From a virus, in IMG/VR virus record IMGVR_UViG_3300017971_000039, positions 1 through 64,000 of that record: a stretch of 64,000 nt of DNA. One strand, written 5' to 3'. Below are positions 7,569-16,669 of the stretch, piece by piece. A program made the translations under genes and the position numbers. Each line of letters opens with the position of its first letter. Within the stretch, counting starts at the first letter, position 1. The notes beneath the pieces were generated by a model. That model was not told the DNA's origin, made no database searches, and saw only the letters and a program-made list of their open reading frames with translations.

Positions 7569-9015
7569 TTTAAAATTAGACCTTTCAAGAGTATCAAACG
7601 AAGATCTTGCATATAAATATCTTGGCTCATATATAAGTTTTCAGAACCCTTCATATAGAGTATCGAACCATACCGCACTTTTATGTAATGCCCTTGAAGC
7701 GTTGGAGTCAGGCAGAATTAGAAGGCTTATGATATCAATGCCTCCGCGTCATGGAAAAACACTTCATGTAAGCGAGCACTTCCCGGCCTGGTACATGGGC
7801 CGTAATCCTTCACACCAAATCATAGCAACAACTTATAATTATGAGCGTGCGGGTGATATTGGGAGGTCTGTTAGAAACCAGTTTCTCGATCCAATACATA
7901 GCAGTTTTTTTCCTAATTGCAGAATATCTCCGGACAGCAAGAGTGTTAACAAGCTTTCAACAATTCAAGGCGGGAACTATTTTAGTATCGGTGTTGGAGG
8001 AACTGTTATTGGCCGTGGTGCCAATTTATTTATTATCGATGACCCCGTAAAAAATCGTGAAGAAGCTGAAAGCAAGTCTACCCGTGAAAAAATCCAGACT
8101 TTTTATAAATCCGTAGTTTATACCAGATTGCAGCCGGACAACAGAATCGTTGTAGTTATGACACGGTGGCATTTTGATGATCTTGTCGGTTGGCTTTTAA
8201 AAGAAAAAAAAGACAAGTGGGTTGTAATTTCCATGCCGGCAATCGCAGAGGATGACTGTCAATACACCAAGCGTACTGTAGGTGATGCACTGTGGGAATC
8301 AGACTATTCCCTTGGAACATTGCTTCAAATCAAAAAAAATGTCGGCACGCGAGAGTGGCTTTCTCAATACCAGCAGCGGCCCCTGAACGAAGACGGCGAT
8401 ATTTTAAAACTGGGGTGGTTCGGCAGATACAGTGAGCTTGAATGGCAGATCCATGAATCAAGGTGCAAGGCTACCGGTCATATTCCGAGTGAATTGCCGT
8501 TTAAGATCAGGCAAATTGTCATGAGCTGGGATACTGCCTTTAAAGAAGAAGAAATAAATAATCCATCGTCCTGCTCTGTCTGGGGAGTTGGCGAACACGG
8601 ATATTATTTACTTTATGTTTATAATAAACGTATGGGATTTCCAAAGCTTAAAAAGACTTGCATTAGGCTGTGGGAACTTTATAACAAGTTTATCAAATCA
8701 CCAATTCCGGTTCTTATAGAGGACAAGGCATCAGGGCAAAGTTTGATACAGGTGCTTAAATCAGAAACAAATATTCCTGTAATTGCAATTTCTGCTGAAA
8801 GGAGCAAAAAGCTTAGGGCCAGCGAAGTTTCCCCTGTGGTGGAAGCTGGAAATGTTTTTTTACCGGTATATGCAGATTGGCTTGAAAAAACTGAAACACA
8901 GATTTCGCAGTTTCCATTGGCTGACGAAGATGATGATGTGGATTCAATTACACAATTCTTGCGCTGGGCCGCAAAGCCTAAAATGAGGCGCAGAAAGTTG
9001 AGGTTTTGGAAATGA
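7558..9015 (+). CDS. terL: terminase large subunit (packaging ATPase/nuclease)
   Basis: A 485-residue packaging motor. ATPase domain: Walker A SMPPRHGKTLHVSEHF (about residue 60), a TTYN coupling-type motif after it, and Walker B LFIIDDPVKN (about residue 160) with the catalytic Glu in REEAES. Nuclease domain (RNase H fold): MSWDTAFKEEE near residue 322, IEDKASG near 392, and acidic DEDDDVDS near the C-terminus. It resembles the large subunits grouped with phage psiM2 ORF9. It powers DNA translocation through the portal and cuts the concatemer. Confidence 0.95.
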   Translation: MKTNLKLDLSRVSNEDLAYKYLGSYISFQNPSYRVSNHTALLCNALEALESGRIRRLMISMPPRHGKTLHVSEHFPAWYMGRNPSHQIIATTYNYERAGDIGRSVRNQFLDPIHSSFFPNCRISPDSKSVNKLSTIQGGNYFSIGVGGTVIGRGANLFIIDDPVKNREEAESKSTREKIQTFYKSVVYTRLQPDNRIVVVMTRWHFDDLVGWLLKEKKDKWVVISMPAIAEDDCQYTKRTVGDALWESDYSLGTLLQIKKNVGTREWLSQYQQRPLNEDGDILKLGWFGRYSELEWQIHESRCKATGHIPSELPFKIRQIVMSWDTAFKEEEINNPSSCSVWGVGEHGYYLLYVYNKRMGFPKLKKTCIRLWELYNKFIKSPIPVLIEDKASGQSLIQVLKSETNIPVIAISAERSKKLRASEVSPVVEAGNVFLPVYADWLEKTETQISQFPLADEDDDVDSITQFLRWAAKPKMRRRKLRFWK

Positions 9016-10535
9016 GCAAAAAAAATAAAACCAAAGTGTCAAAGCCTGAAATAAAAAAGGTAGGGATGAGGAAAGAAGAGCTTGAAGAAAAGCATGCGTT
9101 GTATAAAGTCAACATTGAAGAATGGCAGCTTTACGAACTTGCATATAACGGTGGAAGGCCATTTATTGAATATTGCCTCCACAGATATAGCACGAAGGAG
9201 TCATTAAAGAATTGGGCTGAGAGGCAAAACGACGGTTTCGTATTTAATTATGCAAAAACAATTGTTGATTTGTTTAATTATTATCTGACCGAAACTGATA
9301 CCAGTCGTCAACTTGGTGGGCTCGAAGATGATGAACAGTGGAAAATGTTTTCGAAGGATGCTGATTTGATGAATTCCGATTTTGTTAATTTAATTGACGA
9401 AACGCAAAAATTGTCTTCAGCATCAGGATCTATTGGAATTTTGGTTAACAAACCTGGTGGAATTTTTAAGAATGTTCAAGATGAAATAGATAGCGGGGCA
9501 TATCCATATGTTGCCTTGTACTCCTTACCGAATATTTACGACTGGAAAATTGAACGTAATTCGAGAACGCACCGGCCAATTCTTACTTATTTAAAACTTC
9601 GCGAGGAGGACGGATCTTATTTGCTTTGGTGGCCTAACAAATGGGAACATTGGGAGCTTGACAAAAAGACCAACACACCTAAATTGCGTGGAGAAAGCAC
9701 CAATCCAATTGGAGAAATTCCATTTATATGGATGCCCAATGTAAAACGTGTGAAACATTCATATCTTGGGGTAAGCGACATTGTCGATATAAGCAGAATT
9801 GTTTCCAGTATTGTTAGAAACCTGTCATGCGGCGAAGAAGTTATCAAAATGGCTGGATTTCCGATGTTAAGGGTCCCCATGGAAGACGGCAGCTCTCCGG
9901 AAGAAGGCGATGACGATAAACAAGAGGAAGTTGGTGTAAGGGCAGTGCATCAGTTCGATCCAAACTATGGAGACGCCGCAAAGCCTGACTGGATGCCGAC
10001 AGAAATAGCAGAACCGATAGAGGCTATTTTAAGCTGGATTGACAGAAAACAAAACGAAATATTTAGAATTGCACATCTTTCTGGGGTGGCCGGGCAGCGG
10101 ACATCCAATGAGGCCCAGAGCGGGTTGGCATTAAGATATAATTTTAGGCAGCTGTTTAGTGTGCTCAGCAAAAAATCAGATAATATGGTTGAAGCTGAAT
10201 ATCAGATTATAAGGCTGTGGCTTAAATGGCAAAATAAAACAGAGCTGTTTCAAAAAATAAAAATTTCAAGGAGTAAAGAGTTTTCAATTGACGACCTTGC
10301 TGTTGCGCTTGATAATGCGTTTACGTCTATGCGTAATATGGCCAGCAAAACTTTCAGGGTTAAACTGCAGATGAAGGTGGCTTCAATGATGCTGCCTGAT
10401 TTAACTGATGATGAACGCCAGAAGATTGAAAACGAAACTAATAGCAAAACTCCTGAAGAGATACCGCTTTTGGCAGATAATTTTCACAACGAAACCGGAG
10501 GCGGTGCTAAGGTTCGTCCCGCTGATCAAGCTTAG
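9012..10535 (+). CDS. portal protein; may extend past TAG to 10655
   Basis: A 507-residue protein up to the first TAG, of portal size and composition, directly after the large terminase with an ATGA overlap. The N-terminal region is aromatic-rich, the middle has the portal wing/stem pattern (SYLGVSDIVDISRIV, helix-rich 330-430), and the C-terminus is acidic. It forms the dodecameric DNA channel and tail-attachment vertex. Downstream of TAG at 10533 the frame stays open, apart from two more TAG codons, through three 21-bp repeats to a TAA at 10653-10655. Three of four base changes between repeats are synonymous in this frame, so the extension is probably translated at least sometimes. Confidence 0.85.
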   Translation: MSKKNKTKVSKPEIKKVGMRKEELEEKHALYKVNIEEWQLYELAYNGGRPFIEYCLHRYSTKESLKNWAERQNDGFVFNYAKTIVDLFNYYLTETDTSRQLGGLEDDEQWKMFSKDADLMNSDFVNLIDETQKLSSASGSIGILVNKPGGIFKNVQDEIDSGAYPYVALYSLPNIYDWKIERNSRTHRPILTYLKLREEDGSYLLWWPNKWEHWELDKKTNTPKLRGESTNPIGEIPFIWMPNVKRVKHSYLGVSDIVDISRIVSSIVRNLSCGEEVIKMAGFPMLRVPMEDGSSPEEGDDDKQEEVGVRAVHQFDPNYGDAAKPDWMPTEIAEPIEAILSWIDRKQNEIFRIAHLSGVAGQRTSNEAQSGLALRYNFRQLFSVLSKKSDNMVEAEYQIIRLWLKWQNKTELFQKIKISRSKEFSIDDLAVALDNAFTSMRNMASKTFRVKLQMKVASMMLPDLTDDERQKIENETNSKTPEEIPLLADNFHNETGGGAKVRPADQA

Positions 10536-10593
10536 TCAGTGACCAAGCTTTCTTAGTCAGCGACCAAGCTTTCTTAGTCGGTAACCAAGCTTT
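10531..10593 (+). repeat. three 21-bp tandem repeats in frame with the portal gene
   Basis: Three adjacent copies (10531-10551, 10552-10572, 10573-10593) of a unit reading CTTAGTCAGTGACCAAGCTT plus T. The unit length is seven codons and each copy carries TAG in the portal frame (10533, 10554, 10575). Each ends in an AAGCTT palindrome. They may be a coding heptad repeat read through TAG, or a non-coding operator/packaging site. Confidence 0.85.
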
Positions 10594-10706
10594 CAATGCC
10601 CTCAAGTCCGAAAACACTTGGATTTGGGGGTTTTTCCTTTTCTCCAAGTTCATAATCGATTTGAAGATGACACAAGGTTTTTCGATATTTCAAGTTTTTC
10701 TTTGAT

Positions 10707-10988
10707 TCACTTATATCCTATTTTTTCCATAAGATCGTCAATTATTTTCTGCTCACGTGTTACTGCTACATAAAGATCTTTTTCATTGCACAATTCCGAG
10801 CTGCTTGTGGTTCTTAGCTCGCTTGAATTACCTCTGAAAAATCTGCAAAAATACGCAATACATGGGCTTGCGTAAGCATGAGATTTTTGTTGGCTTGTAA
10901 CAAAGCCAGTCTCCATGGTTGGCATGTATATTATTTGGGTACCGGGCTGAAGTTTTCCGCGCGGTTTAAACAATTGAAATTTAGGCAT
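10707..10988 (-). CDS. hypothetical protein (93 aa)
   Basis: Last gene of the MoxR/VWA group. Its ATG overlaps the stop of the VWA-like gene. Basic N-terminus (FQLFKPRGKLQPGTQIIYMP), a Cys-containing middle and a charged helical end. Looks like a small SH3-like or adaptor protein, but I recognise no family. Its stop faces the portal gene end, 51 bases away. Confidence 0.6.
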   Translation of the reverse strand: MPKFQLFKPRGKLQPGTQIIYMPTMETGFVTSQQKSHAYASPCIAYFCRFFRGNSSELRTTSSSELCNEKDLYVAVTREQKIIDDLMEKIGYK

Positions 10989-12462
10989 TTGGATCTAAAT
11001 CTATTACTGTTCCAAAGGTTGGGTTGCTTCTTCTTGTTGGCGCCGAAGTGTTTAGCCAGAAAACTTCATAGTCCGGGATGGGCCTAATTTGATTGTAGGT
11101 GTATTGTCCTACCCATAGATCTGTAAACCAAAGTAGAACTTTTGGCTCGATGCCATTTTTTTCAATATAGTCTATTACCGGTTTATATGAAGTGCCGCCA
11201 CCGCCCCTAATCTCAAGTTTTATCGGCAAATCTTCAGGGGTTACTTCCTGTTTGTGTCTTACATGAGTGTCATGAAAAAGAATAACGATTTTTATTTGTG
11301 GAAATTCTTCAAGAATGCCGGATATTTCAGATGCATATATCTGCTGTTCATGCTTTGACACAGACCCGCTGGCATCGACCGCAATGGCCAAGTCAACAAT
11401 TATTTTATCATACAGCGTTGGAATATAGATTTCATCGAATTTGCGGTTTGGCCGCGCCATTGAGTAATCATCCCTTGTGATTTCCTCCATGATATCCCTG
11501 AGCTGATCTTTATATGTTACCTGTGGCGTAGTGTGCGCCTCAACAATGTCTTTTAAAAACCCCGGAATATTGCCTTGATTTTTTTCAATCTGCCGAGCAG
11601 CGTTTACAACCCTGTTTTCAAAGTCGTGTTTAAAATCTTTTAATTCATCTCCTTTGAGCTGCTCTTCAGTCTCCATGTTCATTGGCGGTATTGTGCCGCC
11701 GCAGCCGCCAGGATCTTTGAAATTATCTAAAGCTTTGTTTAGGTCTGATTGATCTTTTTCTTTTCCATTATTTTGTTGACGGTTCTGTTCATTGTTCTGG
11801 TTGTTATTATCAGCGCTTTCTTTAGGTCCGGACAAACTTTTAGAATTTCCGTTTCCAGGCTTTTCCTTCGACGAACCAGAGTTCTTATTCGTTTGAGATT
11901 TGCCATTGTTATCCTGCGTTTTCTTTTTACATTGGCCATTCTCGTCTCCGTCTTCATCACCACTCCCTTTATTTCCGGAACCATGCTGTCCTTGTTGCTG
12001 CTGCTGCTGTTGTTTTTCTTCAAATAATATGGAATAAATTCGTTCGGCCGCCATGTCGTTAAATCTCGATTCATAAAGCGGCTTGCCTGGCAACTTTCTG
12101 TTTTTGTTAACCAGAATTGGATTGATTGCATAATCACAGGCCATTGACCACAAATCTCCATCAAAGTCTGTAGATTTTTCTATATCAAACTGCCTGAGTG
12201 GATGCTTCATTGCCCCGTGTAAAACTTCATGCTCAACGAATCCCATAACTTCTTCAATTGAATCTATACTTTCGATCCAGTCAGTATTGTAGATTAAAAT
12301 TTTACCATCAGTTACCCCTGTTGGAATTCTATTGCATTCAACTAGTTCAAGGCCGAGCGCAATTGAACCATAAAACGGCTCGTCTCCGGTGCCAAGTACC
12401 AGCATTGTTCGTGCCCGTCTGATTCTTTCATTGGCTGTCATTTCTTCAAAAGATTTTATCAT
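10981..12462 (-). CDS. metallopeptidase-like protein with VWA-like domain (DUF2201 type)
   Basis: A 493-residue protein in three parts. Residues 1-140: a zincin-like domain with VEHEVLHGAMKHPLR (HExxH) and a later ACDYAIN motif. Residues about 150-250: a low-complexity linker (Gln runs, then Gly/Asn/Lys-rich). Residues about 350-493: a VWA-like domain with LAIAVDASGSVS (MIDAS-type DxSxS), a GGGGTSY loop and LLWFTDLW. This layout is the DUF2201 putative metallopeptidase/VWA pairing usually found beside a MoxR-type ATPase, as here. Such pairs act as metal-insertion or assembly chaperones; the phage substrate is unknown. Confidence 0.8.
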   Translation of the reverse strand: MIKSFEEMTANERIRRARTMLVLGTGDEPFYGSIALGLELVECNRIPTGVTDGKILIYNTDWIESIDSIEEVMGFVEHEVLHGAMKHPLRQFDIEKSTDFDGDLWSMACDYAINPILVNKNRKLPGKPLYESRFNDMAAERIYSILFEEKQQQQQQQGQHGSGNKGSGDEDGDENGQCKKKTQDNNGKSQTNKNSGSSKEKPGNGNSKSLSGPKESADNNNQNNEQNRQQNNGKEKDQSDLNKALDNFKDPGGCGGTIPPMNMETEEQLKGDELKDFKHDFENRVVNAARQIEKNQGNIPGFLKDIVEAHTTPQVTYKDQLRDIMEEITRDDYSMARPNRKFDEIYIPTLYDKIIVDLAIAVDASGSVSKHEQQIYASEISGILEEFPQIKIVILFHDTHVRHKQEVTPEDLPIKLEIRGGGGTSYKPVIDYIEKNGIEPKVLLWFTDLWVGQYTYNQIRPIPDYEVFWLNTSAPTRRSNPTFGTVIDLDPNA

Positions 12463-13328
12463 ATTTGCGATTGTCCCATAATGGCAGACATGTCTTCTTC
12501 AATTTTCTTGGCTGCATTTGCCGTTGTTTTTCTGGCCATGGCATCTTTTCTTAATTGCCCCGGCGTGAATTTACAGAGTTCATCGCCTATCCTTTTTGTC
12601 ATTTCGGTAAGTTGCGGATCATTGTTGATGTTTAGATCTGGCAATACCATTACTATATCTTCAAGGTTGTTAACCAGCGTATCAAAAATTTTCGGCTTTT
12701 TGCCTTTTGGCTGTTCATTTAAAATTTCAGACATTCGTTTAACAGGGTCAAACAGTCTATGCCATAAAGACTCAACAACATCCTGGATGTTTTTCTTTTC
12801 ATCCTGGTTGAATTTTTCCTTGAGTTCTTCAAGGGTTGAATGCTCTACCTGCAAAATAAAATGATCATCTTGCGGTACCGGTTTGAAATGTGTCTCAAAT
12901 GAATAAAAATCTTTTACTTTTTTTGCGTCCGGGTAGTCCTGTTGCTTAAACGTACTACCGAGCCTTTTTCTGCAGTTCGAAATTACAGTCGGCCATCTGA
13001 CTACAAGATCGTCTACTTTTGCAAAAAAATCGTGCTTGAATTCCTTCATTGTTTTCGTATATTTTAAGATCAACGTGGCCGGCAACAAACGATAATGCCC
13101 CCTGTCCCATGGAACCGTCATTCTGCGATGGTATTGCCTTGCAGCTGTGGCCACCTGAAGAATGGGCCTCACATCATTTCTGTCTATTTTGAATTTGCGA
13201 TAATATCCTGCACGTTTATTGTTTATCCCGACAGCCCTGTGAGCCGCGTTAGTTACCTCAAGATCCTTCATCGATAGGCCTAATTGAAATATTTCTAAGC
13301 TTATCAGTGTTGCTTTCTGGGCTATCAT
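12459..13328 (-). CDS. MoxR-cassette accessory protein (possibly DUF3150-like)
   Basis: A 289-residue mostly helical protein, no membrane segment, between the MoxR ATPase and the VWA-like gene and overlapping both neighbours' ends. Helix-rich N-terminus with paired Arg/Lys, a middle with WDRGHYRLLPATLI and a C-terminus ending in an Ala/Lys-rich helix. Its position and size resemble the DUF3150 protein that sits between CobS-like ATPase and CobT-like VWA genes on some plasmids; this parallel comes from gene order, not from motifs. Confidence 0.6.
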   Translation of the reverse strand: MIAQKATLISLEIFQLGLSMKDLEVTNAAHRAVGINNKRAGYYRKFKIDRNDVRPILQVATAARQYHRRMTVPWDRGHYRLLPATLILKYTKTMKEFKHDFFAKVDDLVVRWPTVISNCRKRLGSTFKQQDYPDAKKVKDFYSFETHFKPVPQDDHFILQVEHSTLEELKEKFNQDEKKNIQDVVESLWHRLFDPVKRMSEILNEQPKGKKPKIFDTLVNNLEDIVMVLPDLNINNDPQLTEMTKRIGDELCKFTPGQLRKDAMARKTTANAAKKIEEDMSAIMGQSQI

Positions 13329-13641
13329 TTTTTACCCCCATTCTGTTTAATGTAAGCCTTGAACATTCTGAATATATAACTTTTTTATAAAACTCTTTTA
13401 AGGCTGCCTGAAATCCCTGATGATCTTTTTCGACAAATTTATATTTGCCTGAAAAATCAAAAATGTATTTTAATTCATTGATCGCTTCAAGGCTTACTCC
13501 ACCTGGTTCTCTAAAAACAACTTCTTTTTTGGCAGCATTTCTGAAAGCTATCGGAAGATGATTCCAAAAATAAACATTCATTTTGCCAAAGTTGATTGAT
13601 ATTAAGCCTATTTTTTCATTTAAAAACGAAAAAGAGAACAT
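13258..13641 (-). CDS. hypothetical protein in the MoxR cassette (127 aa)
   Basis: A 127-residue protein with a beta-rich, hydrophobic N-terminus and a helical middle (FQAALKEFYKKVIYSEC). Its ATG overlaps the MoxR stop as TAATG, so translation is coupled; its 3' end overlaps the next gene by 71 bases. No family recognised. The coupling suggests it works with the ATPase. Confidence 0.6.
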   Translation of the reverse strand: MFSFSFLNEKIGLISINFGKMNVYFWNHLPIAFRNAAKKEVVFREPGGVSLEAINELKYIFDFSGKYKFVEKDHQGFQAALKEFYKKVIYSECSRLTLNRMGVKNDSPESNTDKLRNISIRPIDEGS

Positions 13642-14675
13642 TATTCATTACCGGTAAATAGCAGAACATCTTGATGGTCAATTTGCCATTGAATAAAACT
13701 TTCGGTTTCCTGGACGTTTTTGTTATGCGCAATTGAATCCCTTATCATCATCATCATAAATTCTTCAGAAATGCGTTTGCTGAATTTTATAATATTGTCA
13801 AAGTTTTTTCTGTTTGCCCGGGTTGCAATGGCTTCACACACAGCATAAAGCACACTGTCTTTTGTTGGGACTTCGCATTCTTCGGGATTTCTGATTATAG
13901 AATTTATATCAGGCAACTCTCTGTATAGCCTTAAAAAGCTCATAAATTCTGAAGCAAATTCTTTCCCGGCCGTTCCTTCAAAAATTTCAAATTCTATCTC
14001 TTTCGGAATGCCGGCTTTCAAAAACTCGCCGCATCTTGCAATAGATCTTGGAGTTGCTGAGTTGAGAAAATCTGAAGTTGCCTTAAAGCCTTCAAGCAAG
14101 AACCTTGGCCTGAATCTATTGAAAGCAATGTTTTCCGGCGGCTGTTTTGTTTTTATGCCCCAGCGGCACCAATCATCCACATCAGTTTCAAGGTGCACTA
14201 TCGTTGATCTGTTTTTTAAAGGCTCAAGAATGGACGTAACTGCAGCCTTGTCTTGACGCCTGTTTGACAGCATAATAAACGATACTTTGTCTGATATTTT
14301 TTTACCGTTAATTGTGCCGCCCCATACGAGCTGCATGGCTGCTGCCTGGACTGTTTTGGCTGCCTGACCCATATCGTCCATGATGACGCCGGTTAATTTG
14401 TCAGCGTCTACCATTTTTCTTAAATTTCCATAAGCCAGAAAATCAGCTGCTTCAAGACCTGTGTCCGGATCTACGAATTTAAACGGAAATCCTTTATAGT
14501 CAGTAGGGTCATCAACAACAGGGTGCATTAAAATTACATCTGCATTCATTTTTCTTATACCCTGCATTGAGATGTCAGTCTTACCGCATCCAGGCGGCCC
14601 CACCCCCATTAATGTGAATTTATTTGCAAGGCATAGACAGACAGTTTCTAAAAACTGGTGCGGCTTCAAAGGCAC
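13641..14675 (-). CDS. MoxR/CobS-type AAA+ ATPase
   Basis: A 344-residue AAA+ protein with Walker A MGVGPPGCGKTDISMQG (about residue 20), a Walker B strand GVIMDDMGQAAK (about 95), sensor 1 FIMLSNRRQDKAAVTS (about 130) and an arginine-finger region EPLKNRS, in the order of the MoxR/CobS clade. The start is GTG with AAGGAGG upstream. It heads a four- to five-gene unit with a metallopeptidase/VWA partner. MoxR ATPases remodel or load partner complexes by acting through the VWA protein. A decayed piece of a second such ATPase lies at 29803-29873. Confidence 0.9.
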   Translation of the reverse strand: MPLKPHQFLETVCLCLANKFTLMGVGPPGCGKTDISMQGIRKMNADVILMHPVVDDPTDYKGFPFKFVDPDTGLEAADFLAYGNLRKMVDADKLTGVIMDDMGQAAKTVQAAAMQLVWGGTINGKKISDKVSFIMLSNRRQDKAAVTSILEPLKNRSTIVHLETDVDDWCRWGIKTKQPPENIAFNRFRPRFLLEGFKATSDFLNSATPRSIARCGEFLKAGIPKEIEFEIFEGTAGKEFASEFMSFLRLYRELPDINSIIRNPEECEVPTKDSVLYAVCEAIATRANRKNFDNIIKFSKRISEEFMMMMIRDSIAHNKNVQETESFIQWQIDHQDVLLFTGNE

Positions 14676-14722
14676 TCCTCCTTTTTAAGTGTTTTTTTAT
14701 TCAAATTGTATATTGTTTTTTT

Positions 14723-15349
14723 TTATTTTATAACAAGGCGTATAACATCAAATGCTTCGGCGTATTGCACGCCTGCTTGCATCCCTCTGATTACTGCAAG
14801 GGCTTTTATAAATTCAGGTTGCATGTAGGTTTTTTTCATTTGTGACTTATGGTTTTGCAGTGCTTTTATTTTTTCGTCAAGATTTTTTTGCGAGATTTCA
14901 ACAAATGCCGTGTTTTTAAAAAACCTTAAGTTTTGAGGCATTTCATATCCAAAAATGTTTGTATGTTTAAATGCTCGCAACCCTTCTTTATAAACAACTT
15001 CATGGTCTTGATGCATATCGTTTGGACATGGCAACAAAATAAAGTCTGGGTTAAACTCGTTTTTTTTCGCGATTAGTCTTTCAAGAATTATTTGTCGATC
15101 TTTATAGAAGCTTCTTACGTGGTGATTCCAGAAAGAAATGTGTTTTATGCCGAGAACGTTCATGCTTTTACGCCCTTCTTCTTCCCTTCCAGAACCTGAT
15201 ATATGCGGCTCAACTTCACATCGACTAAAAAATATAGCATGCATGTTTACTTCAAATTCAGCTGAAAATCTGCTTAAAGTGCCAGCACATCCAATTTCGT
15301 CGTCTGGGTGTGGGCACAGTACTAATACTTTTTTAAAATTGTTAAGCAT
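14723..15349 (-). CDS. PIG-L family sugar deacetylase
   Basis: A 208-residue protein with the family's zinc motif at the N-terminus, VLVLCPHPDDEIGCAGT (HPDDE), a later PNDMHQDHEVVY (HxDH) and a GYEMPQNLRF-type segment. PIG-L/LmbE enzymes remove the acetyl group from N-acetylglucosamine-type amino sugars. It is followed by two acyltransferases, so deacetylation and re-acylation of an amino sugar is likely. It begins the sugar cassette 3' of MoxR on the same strand. Confidence 0.9.
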   Translation of the reverse strand: MLNNFKKVLVLCPHPDDEIGCAGTLSRFSAEFEVNMHAIFFSRCEVEPHISGSGREEEGRKSMNVLGIKHISFWNHHVRSFYKDRQIILERLIAKKNEFNPDFILLPCPNDMHQDHEVVYKEGLRAFKHTNIFGYEMPQNLRFFKNTAFVEISQKNLDEKIKALQNHKSQMKKTYMQPEFIKALAVIRGMQAGVQYAEAFDVIRLVIK

Positions 15350-15350
15350 T

Positions 15351-15851
15351 TTATTTCTTTAATTTTTTGATTAATTTTGCCGGACTTCCAAAATATGTCC
15401 CTGGCTCAATACAATTTTTTGTTACAAAAGACATTGCACCAATAATAACATTTTTTCCTATAATAACAGATGGTCCCAGAACTGAATTCGCGCCTATAAA
15501 GGCCCCTTCCCCTATCAATGTTGGTCCTTTTTTATGGAATTTGTAGTCATCGTAAATCATCATTACATTTGGTGCTATGAATACATTGTTTGAAATTCGT
15601 ACATTCCTGGCCACAGTTGCATTGTATCTTAACGTTACATTGTTGCCTATAACACATTTTTCGGAAAATTTAACGTAACTGTCAATAAAAACATCATTAA
15701 AAATAGAAACATTTTCTGATATTAGAACATAATTTTTTATATTGCAATTTTCTCCGATATAAATACCAGATTTTAATATGCAAAATTTTCCTATATTAGT
15801 TGAGCGTAAGATTTTAACGCCAGGCGCGATCCATGATGTCGGATCTATCAT
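15351..15851 (-). CDS. left-handed beta-helix acyltransferase
   Basis: A 166-residue protein made almost wholly of hexapeptide repeats ([IV]G..[CNV] pattern: IGKFCILKSG, IGENCN, IGNNVT) ending in YFGSPAKLIKKL, the GxPAK motif at the end of O- and N-acetyltransferases of the WbbJ/NeuD/LbH group. A His near the active-site loop (FHKKGP) would be the catalytic base. Overlaps the upstream acyltransferase stop by 4 bases. Confidence 0.85.
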   Translation of the reverse strand: MIDPTSWIAPGVKILRSTNIGKFCILKSGIYIGENCNIKNYVLISENVSIFNDVFIDSYVKFSEKCVIGNNVTLRYNATVARNVRISNNVFIAPNVMMIYDDYKFHKKGPTLIGEGAFIGANSVLGPSVIIGKNVIIGAMSFVTKNCIEPGTYFGSPAKLIKKLKK

Positions 15852-16669
15852 TTTGGAGGATACTCCTTTGTTGATTTAATTATGCGTGCCGGGTTGCCTA
15901 TAACTTTTTTGTTGTCCGGAATGTCCTTCAACACCACAGAACCGGCGCCTACAGTTACATTTTTGCCAATTTTAACTTTATTTCTGATTATTGCCCCAGC
16001 ACCTATACATGAACCGTCACCAATTTTTACGCTGCCGCAAATAATTGCTCCATTGATTATAACAACTTCACGGCCTATTTCACAGTTGTGTCCAATATTT
16101 ACAAGGCTGCCTATTGTTGAATAATGTAAAATTCTTGTTTTTCCAAATATAGCACGCTGGATGCATACATTATTTCCTATTTTTACATGATCTCCAATTT
16201 CAACTGTTCCTATATGTAAAAAATCTGTGAAATTATTATTATTGTCCCTTGCTATGTTTATCCCGGGGTATCCAATTGAGCAGTTTGCTCCTATGTGGCA
16301 ATTTGTCCCCATATAAGTGTTTACAATACTAGAGTTGTCTCCAATCCTAAAAGATTTTTTTGCAATTGCATGCTTGTTTTCAGCAAGATTCGTAAAAAAT
16401 TTTTTAAGCACCATCGCAAGGACATATTTCGGGTTGTCGACACATATGGTTTTTTCATAATAAAATGCGTGTTTTGGGGCTATTACAAGGCCGGCAGTAA
16501 ACGGTTTTTCCTGTAGTTTTTCAGTTGAGTTGACCCAGGTAAGTGTTTGTGGATGGTTGGCATCGTTTATCGACGATATTTGCAGAATCTTTGAATCGTC
16601 AGAAAAATTAAGGCATTTTCCATTATAGAGTGTTTGGATAAATTTTACGATTTCATTGAATGTAGGCAT
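15848..16669 (-). CDS. LpxD-like N-acyltransferase
   Basis: A 273-residue protein with an LpxD-like two-part layout: an N-terminal alpha/beta region (residues 1-95, ending NPKYVLAMVLKKFF, very like the 'NP..A' segment before the LpxD helix) and a hexapeptide-repeat domain (about 105-260) with GSLVNIGHNCEIG containing the catalytic His and a closing NPARIIK. It would transfer an acyl group to an amino sugar. The beta-helix continues through TVGAGSVVLKDIPDN. Next to PIG-L, it suggests replacement of an N-acetyl group. Confidence 0.85.
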   Translation of the reverse strand: MPTFNEIVKFIQTLYNGKCLNFSDDSKILQISSINDANHPQTLTWVNSTEKLQEKPFTAGLVIAPKHAFYYEKTICVDNPKYVLAMVLKKFFTNLAENKHAIAKKSFRIGDNSSIVNTYMGTNCHIGANCSIGYPGINIARDNNNNFTDFLHIGTVEIGDHVKIGNNVCIQRAIFGKTRILHYSTIGSLVNIGHNCEIGREVVIINGAIICGSVKIGDGSCIGAGAIIRNKVKIGKNVTVGAGSVVLKDIPDNKKVIGNPARIIKSTKEYPPK

